From positions 1 through 36,156 of IMG/VR virus record IMGVR_UViG_3300034031_000051: a DNA stretch of 36,156 nt. One strand, given 5' to 3'. The notes below the pieces were generated by a model, which saw only the letters and a program-made list of their open reading frames with translations, did not search any database and was not told the origin of the DNA. The first letter of the stretch is position 1. Each line of letters opens with the position of its first letter. Position numbers and translations under genes: made by a program. Shown here piece by piece: positions 30,895 to 36,156 of the stretch. The stretch comes from a virus.

Positions 30895-31840
30895 CATCTT
30901 TAATACGTTTTCTTAAGTATATAATAGTACAATGCTTAGTTACTATTGTTGGATTAGCTTTAACAAATTCAAATAGTACATTACCATTTTCAAATTGAAT
31001 AGAACCAGTTTCAGATTCTAATAAATACTTAATCATTATACTTTTATCATTAGCACTTAGTGCAGCTACATCTTGTTTGAACTCTGCATATTTTGATATT
31101 ACAAAAGGCTCACCATTTGAATTTTCAAACTTTAAATTATTGAGCTGTTTGTTTTCAACCATATTGTTCATAAGCTTTTCTTTTACTTCTTTAACTGGTG
31201 CAGGTTGAACCAATTTCATCACTGGTGTTTCCGGCTGTTCTGGTGCAGAAACTATTGTAGCAGTATTAACATGCCCCGCATGTTTTAATTCTGGCAATCC
31301 TTCACCTGATAGTTTTGAAACTAGTAGCTCAAGCTGTTCTACACGTACTCTTAAATCACATACTTGTTCTTGTAATGTTATATTTTCTTCTAGTATACTA
31401 TTTTCCATATTATTAAAATTTGAATTTTCCCTTGTTTTAACTAAGTGCCCATCAGATACCCAACGTTGAATAAATGTAGGTACGGTTGAATCAGTATTAT
31501 ATACAATCCTTTTGTTCTTATCATCCTTAAGATCATAAAGATTTACCATCCCATAACCACGAACATTATTCTTTCCATCATACTCGGATACTACTATAAT
31601 ATTATTTTCAATCAATGTATTTATTATTTCTTGAAAAGCTTTTGTACTTAGTCCTAAACATTCTTTGAATCGGTTTGAAGATATTGTACAATGTTTTTTA
31701 ATAGTGATTCCCGAATAGTAATTTATTTGATTAATTAGGAATGCAACCTTTTCAAGTTTAAGGTTACTAAACGATGGGAACAATGATTGAAGATCAATTG
31801 AAGCAGGATATGCTATTGTTTTTAAATTTGTTTTTTTCAT
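30887..31840 (-). CDS. Winged-helix DNA-binding protein, replication-initiator candidate
   Basis: This 317-aa protein has an N-terminal winged-helix-like segment at about residues 45-105 (KHCTISSNRFKECLGLSTKA, then FQEIINTLIENNIIVVSEYD), followed by a coiled coil (about 145-178), a Pro/Ala linker and a C-terminal part ending in a basic helix. It stands next to an array of 14 iteron-like units with its promoter facing out of that region. This gene-plus-iteron layout is typical of plasmid and phage replication initiators. No helicase, polymerase or primase gene is seen, so the phage would rely on host enzymes after initiation. An alternative role is repressor. The assignment to replication is inferred from context. 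Confidence 0.5.
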   Translation of the reverse strand: MKKTNLKTIAYPASIDLQSLFPSFSNLKLEKVAFLINQINYYSGITIKKHCTISSNRFKECLGLSTKAFQEIINTLIENNIIVVSEYDGKNNVRGYGMVNLYDLKDDKNKRIVYNTDSTVPTFIQRWVSDGHLVKTRENSNFNNMENSILEENITLQEQVCDLRVRVEQLELLVSKLSGEGLPELKHAGHVNTATIVSAPEQPETPVMKLVQPAPVKEVKEKLMNNMVENKQLNNLKFENSNGEPFVISKYAEFKQDVAALSANDKSIMIKYLLESETGSIQFENGNVLFEFVKANPTIVTKHCTIIYLRKRIKDVA

Positions 31841-31891
31841 TTTGTATTGATTTTGTTTTGATAATTATATTGTTCTTAGTTTGTAAATAAA

Positions 31892-31917
31892 GTGGTAAGG
31901 CTTGCAAACCCTACCAC
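31892..31917 (-). terminator. Hairpin in the leader of the rep-like gene
   Basis: Stem GTGGTA..GG/CC..TACCAC followed on the minus strand by TTTATTT. It lies between the leftward promoter at 32047-32078 and the rep-like ATG, so it could act as an attenuator. The T-tract is imperfect. Confidence 0.45.
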
Positions 31918-32046
31918 ATCAAAACCAAAAACAATGAAACACTTATTTAACATAAATAGCATCAAATATTAAAAGTGACTATATTATTTTAAAATATATT
32001 TTTGCTATCTACTTTCCAGAATTGGAATAGTTGAATAAGATGTATA

Positions 32047-32078
32047 CAAAGATAATCCAGAACCTACCGGAAGTCAAG
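32047..32078 (-). promoter_or_regulatory. Leftward host-type promoter toward the rep-like gene
   Basis: TTGAC, 18 nt, TATCTTTG on the minus strand, an exact fit to the Bacteroidota -7 box with the same spacing as the rightward promoter at 32780. Transcription would start near 32040 and run through a leader of about 200 nt into the rep-like gene. Confidence 0.6.
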
Positions 32079-32100
32079 CGAAGCAATCAAATAAAGTTTA

Positions 32101-32255
32101 TCCTTAGTTTATCCTTAGTTTATCCCTACTTAGTCCTCACTTACTATAACTCTTATTCCCGTTCTAGTCCTCACTAAATGCTTACTAAGATTATTTCTAA
32201 TCCCTACTAAGTCCCTACTAAATACCTATTGAGTACCTACTTTATGCCTACATTA
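32101..32255. repeat. 14 tandem 11-bp iteron-like units
   Basis: From 32101 the sequence reads as 14 consecutive units of 11 bp (one of 12), for example TCCTTAGTTTA twice, then TCCCTACTTAG, TCCTCACTTAC, TCCCTACTAAG, TCCCTACTAAA, TACCTATTGAG, TACCTACTTTA, TGCCTACATTA. The consensus is TCCCTACTAAG. Units 5, 6 and 9 are degenerate. An 11-bp period is one turn of the helix, so bound proteins would align on one face, as in replication-origin iterons. It lies between divergent promoters and next to the initiator candidate. Confidence 0.75.
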
Positions 32256-32311
32256 TTAAGAATGAAGAATTAAGAATGAAGAATTAATTATATTAAGAAT
32301 TAAGAATAATA
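32255..32311. repeat. AT-rich repeats beside the iterons, possible unwinding element
   Basis: ATTAAGAATGAAGA is present twice in tandem (32255-32268, 32269-32282), followed by further ATTAAGAAT variants. It is very AT-rich and directly follows the last iteron, the place of a DNA-unwinding element in iteron origins. Function is inferred. Confidence 0.5.
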
Positions 32312-32727
32312 CAATTAAAAGGATTTTTGGAAGGGCAATAAGCTAATGCTTAAAGATGCTTCGCATGGTAGAAGCAAAAATAAAAGTAATTAAATTATAA
32401 AATTGAAATATTTAATAATCATTTACCTACTTCAATTAAAATATCTTATACTTCAATCCCGTAAGGGTTGTTATACTTATAATAACTAGCTTACTTACTT
32501 TTTCTTCTCTGCTACTTGCTAGTAAGGAGAATATACTTCAACTAAACTTACCCCCCGATTGCGTTTTACCCCCCATCACAGTTGAAGCATTTTAAGCCCC
32601 TGTAAAGAACTTTACCTTCTTTTGGATATATGTATCATAAATTAAATAATAATCAATCCTGCATCATCTTATGCAGTCCATTTAAAGATTAATCAACTTT
32701 TCAATCTTATTTAAATTTAAATAAAAA
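32312..32727. other. Remaining origin-region DNA without genes
   Basis: No coding frame, RNA gene or clear promoter was found here. It contains small inverted repeats (ACTAGC/GCTAGT near 32489-32525) and two C6 runs (32551-32556, 32569-32574), each preceded by TTA, inside an inverted repeat CTTCAACT/AGTTGAAG (32536-32543, 32580-32587). C6 runs stand out in such AT-rich DNA. Confidence 0.4.
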
Positions 32728-32775
32728 TATCGGCTGAAAAACCGATAAATAACAATATCGGTAAATGAACCGATA
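32728..32775. promoter_or_regulatory. Two operator dyads TATCGG-N8-CCGATA
   Basis: Two perfect dyads (32728-32747 and 32756-32775), each with 6-bp arms and an 8-nt spacer, have centres 28 bp apart. The second ends 4 bp before the TTGAC of the rightward promoter. This is the arrangement of a binding site for a dimeric regulator acting cooperatively. The regulator is not identified. Confidence 0.65.
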
Positions 32776-32779
32776 CAAC

Positions 32780-32810
32780 TTGACAAATGAATGTTTCTAG
32801 TTTATTTTTG
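32780..32810 (+). promoter_or_regulatory. Rightward host-type promoter before the endolysin
   Basis: TTGAC, 18 nt, TATTTTTG, an exact match to the Bacteroidota -7 form. A 13-bp interrupted palindrome GTATT-CGT-AATAC (32810-32822) covers the expected start point and could be a further operator. Confidence 0.65.
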
Positions 32811-32822
32811 TATTCGTAATAC

Positions 32823-32902
32823 AGCAACATAGGAACCGTTGCTATTCCATATATAATAAATAATGATTTCAGGAAAGCACCACATTACATGGTGCTTTTT
32901 TC
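32823..32902 (+). terminator. Leader hairpin and terminator before the endolysin gene
   Basis: The transcript from the 32780 promoter meets a hairpin AGCAAC/GTTGCT (32823-32843) and then an intrinsic terminator, stem AAAGCACC(A)/(T)GGTGCTTT with six T (32874-32902), before the peptidase start. The result would be a short RNA of about 85 nt unless the polymerase reads through. This suggests attenuation or a small regulatory RNA. Confidence 0.6.
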
Positions 32903-32948
32903 ATTCCTACCATTTACTTCACTTCAATGTTCAATTATTTTTGAATAT

Positions 32949-33398
32949 GTGAAATTAGAAGATTTAAAGAAACATATTATTGAAGGAATAGGTAAAGAAC
33001 ATATTGAAGGTGATTATATAATATTTGATGCTGATGCAGATTTAGAATTTCAGGTATTAAAGAACTTTAACCTACTTGAACTATTAACCAAAAACAAAAA
33101 GGTTAGCTACACCAAATTAAATTTAAACATCCTGCTTGAACTTCAAAGCTTAAGGGAAAAATGGGGTTCACCAATTGGAATTAATTCATCATACAGATCA
33201 AAAGATTATAACGATAAAATGGAAGGTGCTAAAGCAAGTCAGCACTTGATTTCAAACGCTCTCGATACATTTCCAATAAACGGGAAAATAAAAGAATACC
33301 AGAAATTTATTAAAGAAAATAAGAAAACCGGAGGTGTGGGTATGTACAAAACCTTTGTACATATTGATTGTGGAAGTACCAGAAGCTGGATAGGATAA
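32949..33398 (+). CDS. Peptidase M15-type endolysin
   Basis: This 149-aa protein has the zinc peptidase motifs of the M15_3 (D-Ala-D-Ala carboxypeptidase-like) family: INSSYRSKDYN, the S-x-H-x6-D site in ASQHLISNALD (His99, Asp106) and FVHID (His138, Asp140). Such enzymes cut peptidoglycan cross-links and serve many phages as endolysins. The start was set at GTG 32949 (MKLEDLKKHI). The ATG at 32889 lies inside the leader terminator and would give a hydrophobic N-terminus read from the hairpin. No signal peptide with the GTG start, so holin dependence is likely. It stands on the opposite strand, far from holin and spanin. Confidence 0.78.
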   Translation: MKLEDLKKHIIEGIGKEHIEGDYIIFDADADLEFQVLKNFNLLELLTKNKKVSYTKLNLNILLELQSLREKWGSPIGINSSYRSKDYNDKMEGAKASQHLISNALDTFPINGKIKEYQKFIKENKKTGGVGMYKTFVHIDCGSTRSWIG

Positions 33399-33743
33399 AA
33401 GCTTTTTTTGTTTCATATAAGCCGTGAAGTTCTAACCCATCTTTACGGCTTTTTCATTTGACTTAATTTAAGGCGATATAAGACACTCTAAACAATTCCG
33501 GCACTAGTTATCGTTTTCAAGATAATAATTCAACCAGCGTCATCTAATGGCTAAATTTTCTTGTAAATTTATATAAAATCTTAGTGCAAATTCCCGCAGC
33601 ACATCTATAAAAGTCATTTGTCAAATCAATGTCAACAAAAAATTTAGACCGAATCTTAAAACGGTTCAAAAACAGCGTTTACAGCCTGCAAACAGCGAAA
33701 AAGATTTGTAAATTTATATAAGTTTATTTGAACTTTTTGGTGT
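33399..33743. other. Intergenic stretch with direct repeats, no gene seen
   Basis: After the terminator no coding frame is present up to 33743. It contains a 16-bp direct repeat (TTGTAAATTTATATAA at 33561-33576 and 33706-33721) and an 8-bp repeat AAACAGCG twice near 33670-33697. These could be protein-binding sites, for example for integrase arms or a regulator. Nothing resembling a tRNA was confirmed. Confidence 0.4.
33419..33454 (+). terminator. Intrinsic terminator after the endolysin gene
   Basis: An 11-bp stem (AAGCCGTGAAG/CTTTACGGCTT, one G-U) followed by T residues, about 20 nt after the stop at 33398. Confidence 0.85.
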
Positions 33744-33774
33744 TTGATTATCAATAAAAAAAGGTACATTTTTG
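33744..33774 (+). promoter_or_regulatory. Host-type promoter candidate before the 99-aa gene
   Basis: TTGAT, 18 nt, CATTTTTG, one mismatch from TAnnTTTG. The ATG follows 5 nt later, so the transcript would be leaderless. Confidence 0.5.
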
Positions 33775-33779
33775 GTGTT

Positions 33780-34079
33780 ATGGATAAAAACATAACGCAA
33801 CTACAAGACAATTTTAATGCTGATACATTAGGTTTATTTATATCTAATATAGATGAATTACCCTCTGGTGAAATCGAAGCAGATATTACTACAGGTGGTA
33901 TACAAGTAATCGGTCTACTAACGTACCGATTAGATAACCAATTTACAATTACCATCATTCACGGCAAACCATTTATAAAACTAGTAGATGCTGTTAAAGC
34001 ACTTGATACTAGTAATGGTTATTATACCGCAACCTACAAGAATTATCAACTAACATTTACAGGATTAAGCGAAAAATAA
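33780..34079 (+). CDS. Small protein of unknown function
   Basis: This 99-aa protein (MDKNITQLQDNFNADTLGLF onward) is mixed alpha/beta and acidic at the start. I recognise no motif. The start is the ATG at 33780; an ATG at 33744 would begin inside the promoter box. It is the first of three small plus-strand genes between endolysin and integrase, where phages often keep lysogeny or host-takeover genes, but no HTH is seen. Confidence 0.55.
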   Translation: MDKNITQLQDNFNADTLGLFISNIDELPSGEIEADITTGGIQVIGLLTYRLDNQFTITIIHGKPFIKLVDAVKALDTSNGYYTATYKNYQLTFTGLSEK

Positions 34080-34080
34080 A

Positions 34081-34111
34081 TTGACACTTTCAATTTAGCA
34101 AAGTATTTATA
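34081..34111 (+). promoter_or_regulatory. Promoter candidate before the 95-aa gene
   Basis: TTGAC, 18 nt, TATTTATA. Its downstream part (TAGCAAAGTATTTATAG) is shared with the promoter candidate at 30183-30222, suggesting common control. Confidence 0.55.
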
Positions 34112-34141
34112 GATATTAACAACAAGCTTAAACAAACCATT

Positions 34142-34429
34142 ATGAATCCAGAACAAATTAATACACTTCTACAAATCCAATCACTTATTAAAACTCAATA
34201 CGGATTTACTTTTAAATGTAAAAAAGACTACACTTTAAAATTCTACATAGAAGATTTACAGTTTGAAAAACTCATTGGAAAGGTAGACCTTAACCGCAAA
34301 ACAATTGAAGTTGTAAATAATACTAGTTTATATGGTAGAAGATATGAAGATGATATTGCTGAGATAGCACAAGAAATAGGTTTTGAAATAAAATATATTG
34401 AAGCAGAAGTTTCTGTAATGATAGTATAA
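34142..34429 (+). CDS. Small protein of unknown function
   Basis: This 95-aa protein has an N-terminal helix (MNPEQINTLLQIQSLIKTQY) and strands with KDYTLKFYIEDLQFEKLIGKVDLN, then a helix (EDDIAEIAQEIGFEIKYIEA). It looks soluble. No family recognised. It has its own promoter candidate 30 nt upstream of the ATG and is followed at once by a long palindrome. Confidence 0.55.
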   Translation: MNPEQINTLLQIQSLIKTQYGFTFKCKKDYTLKFYIEDLQFEKLIGKVDLNRKTIEVVNNTSLYGRRYEDDIAEIAQEIGFEIKYIEAEVSVMIV

Positions 34430-34430
34430 T

Positions 34431-34451
34431 GATGTTCCATCATGGAACATC
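34431..34451. promoter_or_regulatory. Perfect 21-bp palindrome and a second hairpin
   Basis: Arms GATGTTCCAT and ATGGAACATC around one central base, directly after a stop codon. A second short hairpin GGCTTA-AAA-TAAGCC follows at 34463-34477. Neither is followed by a T-tract, so they are not typical terminators; operator or recombination site is more likely. Confidence 0.45.
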
Positions 34452-34531
34452 TTAAATCTATTGGCTTAAAATAAGCCCCTCTAAGACACTGTTTATATCC
34501 GGCATAGCATAACACCATTTTAAAAAGATAA

Positions 34532-34825
34532 TTGAAGCTGCACAAAGTACATAGCGAACCAAACACATCAGAACTAATGTATCTGGTACTGGAAAAGCTA
34601 TGTGCTTTAACTGAAACAGTAAATGAGCTTAAAGAAGAAAAGAAAGAGCTTGAAGAAAAGATTAATGTTATATATAATTTCTTTGCAGAAGAAAAAGAGC
34701 CTGTGACGAAAAAAAGGCTAACCAAAAAAGAACAGCTTGCGCTTGATGTTGAGAATAAAAACAAAGAAATTAAGAAGTTATCAATGCAGCGTCTTCAATC
34801 GAAAACAAAAGCATTATCTTCTTGA
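34532..34825 (+). CDS. Small coiled-coil protein
   Basis: This 97-aa protein has a coiled coil (LEKLCALTETVNELKEEKKE onward, about residues 20-50) and a basic, Lys-rich second half. The frame starts with TTG at 34532; ATG at 34577 (MYLVLEKL) is the alternative. It overlaps the integrase 3' end by 31 bp on the opposite strand. No family recognised. Confidence 0.45.
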   Translation: MKLHKVHSEPNTSELMYLVLEKLCALTETVNELKEEKKELEEKINVIYNFFAEEKEPVTKKRLTKKEQLALDVENKNKEIKKLSMQRLQSKTKALSS

Positions 34826-36156
34826 TCTAGCATTATTCCTAATTCTTCGCTTATGTATTTTTGTGTCATACTTAAATCAGAATGCCTGTTTTGTTTTCTC
34901 AAAAAAGTCAAGATTTTCAATGCACTCATATTTTTTGTGTTAAAATTATTTTCAATGAAATAAGTGTTACCTGAATGTTTTAAGCCGTATCCGGTTTTAT
35001 GTGGGGGAAAAAGATTAGGATGTATTTTTCTTAATCTAGTTAAATGGTCTTTAAGACACTCACTAAGACTAGTAATACTCCGTTCTTTGTTTCCTAAAAT
35101 TCTAAAAGTGCCTGATGCAAAAGCCGGAAACACCAAATAGTCTGGATTCAAATCATCACCAAAAGTGAGATTAAGATACTTTTCAAGCTCTGTAGCTAAA
35201 ACTGGTGGTACATATACCTCAAGTGTCTTCTTAACTTTTTTACCATTCTTAGCTATGTGTGGTGGTATAAGTATCTTATTGTTCTTAAGATCAAGCATCC
35301 ATAACCTTAATCTAAGTATCTCTGATGGTCTAATAAAAGTGAAGTAAATCATTCTGGCAAAAGCATAATCATAATAATTACGGTTTTCCAAGTAATCCCA
35401 CAGTAAATCTAATTCTTCTCTGGTGAAGATTTGAAACCTCTTTAGATTAGTACCTTTTACATCATCAACAAGTACATCATCTCGTTTGATATTGTGACAC
35501 GGGTTAATTGCAAGTTTGCGTGAATCTACCAAAGCTTGAAAGTACATACCTAACCAGTCGATTCTATTGCTTGCAGTGTTGTAGCTCCAATCAGCTTTTA
35601 CTAGTTGCTGCCCTGTTGCTTTATCAATTTTAATTTTTCCGTTTCTGTGAAATTGTGGTTGAGGGCTTGATTTCAGTTCTATCAATTTTTCAATATCATC
35701 TATGGTAACCTTTCTTACATCATTGGCTTTTCCAATATCTTCAAGAAAAGGTTTTAAGGTATTTGTCCAAAAACTTTCTAAATTACGTTTGGAATGTTTT
35801 TGATTAGGTAAGGGATTATCAAAGCCTTTTTTGCGTATTACAAATTTTAATACTTCATCAAAATTATAAGCTTGTGATTCCTCAATTTCTTCTATCCGCT
35901 TTTGTTCTTCTATCCGTTCTTTTTCCTCCGGTGATACACCAGCTTCTAAATCTTGCTTCACCAGTTCAAGTAAAATATCAAGTTCCTTATCTCTCTTTTT
36001 CAGGTCGGGAATTGCGTTTAATCGGATGTTATAACTCTTGCCATATTCTTTGATGTAGCTGGTGGTTCCATCTACTTTTTTGGTATACCTAACACACCAT
36101 TTTTTGTTAGCTTGATCTTTGTAAATTGAAGGTTCTGAAAAAATTATAGCACTCAT
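34795..36156 (-). CDS. int: Tyrosine recombinase integrase with variant box II
   Basis: This 453-aa site-specific recombinase has an N-terminal arm-binding part (about 1-90), a SAM-like core-binding domain (about 95-215) and a catalytic domain. Catalytic residues: Arg276 (FIRPSEILRLR), Lys in AKNGKKVKK (about 303-309), box II YGLKHSGNTYF (390-400), His425 (NRHSDLSMTQ) and nucleophile Tyr434 (TQKYI). Box II has Tyr and Lys where His and Arg are usual; I recall this variant from other Bacteroidota integrases. It inserts and excises the phage genome. The start codon is at the window edge, so attP would be expected just outside, upstream of it. Confidence 0.85.
   Translation of the reverse strand: MSAIIFSEPSIYKDQANKKWCVRYTKKVDGTTSYIKEYGKSYNIRLNAIPDLKKRDKELDILLELVKQDLEAGVSPEEKERIEEQKRIEEIEESQAYNFDEVLKFVIRKKGFDNPLPNQKHSKRNLESFWTNTLKPFLEDIGKANDVRKVTIDDIEKLIELKSSPQPQFHRNGKIKIDKATGQQLVKADWSYNTASNRIDWLGMYFQALVDSRKLAINPCHNIKRDDVLVDDVKGTNLKRFQIFTREELDLLWDYLENRNYYDYAFARMIYFTFIRPSEILRLRLWMLDLKNNKILIPPHIAKNGKKVKKTLEVYVPPVLATELEKYLNLTFGDDLNPDYLVFPAFASGTFRILGNKERSITSLSECLKDHLTRLRKIHPNLFPPHKTGYGLKHSGNTYFIENNFNTKNMSALKILTFLRKQNRHSDLSMTQKYISEELGIMLDQEDNAFVFD

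Noticed and set aside
32101-32311. CRISPR array
   Set aside because: Repeat units are only 11-14 bp, directly tandem and without spacers; no cas genes.
32361-32376. GCTTC/GAAGC hairpin as a terminator
   Set aside because: No T-tract follows it on either strand.
32549-32574. G-quadruplex
   Set aside because: Only two G-runs are present on the minus strand, while an intramolecular quadruplex needs four separated runs.
33480-33660. Possible tRNA or attachment-site remnant
   Set aside because: I tried to fold the GC-richer piece around 33590 as a T-arm, but no acceptor or anticodon arm fits on either strand.
34243-34764. Minus-strand frame of 173 aa
   Set aside because: Ser/Phe-rich shadow of two plus-strand genes and the palindrome between them, with no start context.

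Overview
The window looks like a nearly complete temperate tailed phage (siphovirus-type) or prophage of a Bacteroidota host. The DNA is strongly AT-rich. The gene set is phage-specific: terminase, portal, capsid, tape measure, fibres, holin and integrase. The early-type promoters resemble the Bacteroidota form (TTGAC, 18 nt, TAnnTTTG), and a surface lipoprotein carries a Bacteroidota-like acidic export signal after its Cys. The exact genus cannot be read from the sequence. Both window edges fall on gene boundaries (an integrase start at 36156 and a stop codon at 1), so no att sites are visible.

Layout. 1-1214: lysis genes (holin, unimolecular spanin) plus a small gene. 1330-26254, minus strand: the whole virion module. 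Read in its own direction, the order is small and large terminase, a frameshifted tail-assembly-chaperone pair, a neck/tail-completion protein, a distal-tail-like protein, a fibre, a Tyr-rich tip protein, a baseplate-hub-like protein, the tape measure, then protease, scaffold, major capsid, a probable tail tube, portal, connector, a tail-terminator-like protein and a second fibre set. Head genes lying downstream of the tail core is unusual. 26731-30184: an overlapping operon of small genes with a sigma-factor-like protein, a PD-(D/E)XK-like nuclease, an array of NUMOD3 motifs without a nuclease, and a fragment homologous to the phage's own protease. 30308-31840: an HTH protein, a lipoprotein and a winged-helix replication-initiator candidate. 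31841-32948: about 1.1 kb without genes, holding 14 tandem 11-bp iteron-like units, an AT-rich stretch, paired operator dyads and outward-facing promoters. 32949-34825, plus strand: an M15 peptidase (probable endolysin) and small genes. 34795-36156: a tyrosine integrase.

The most interesting signal is transcriptional. Ten late start points carry the motif ACRTAWWATNTA, a TATAAT-like box unlike the host TAnnTTTG element. Many sit directly behind a terminator hairpin, so the late region is divided into about eleven small transcription units instead of one long operon. The 304-aa sigma-like protein just upstream of the terminase genes is the natural candidate to read this motif. Other strong points are the iteron origin, a plus-strand RNA at 26553-26732 whose terminator can be captured by a 12-nt complementary segment, and the endolysin standing apart from the other lysis genes under an operator-flanked, host-type promoter with a terminator in its leader.
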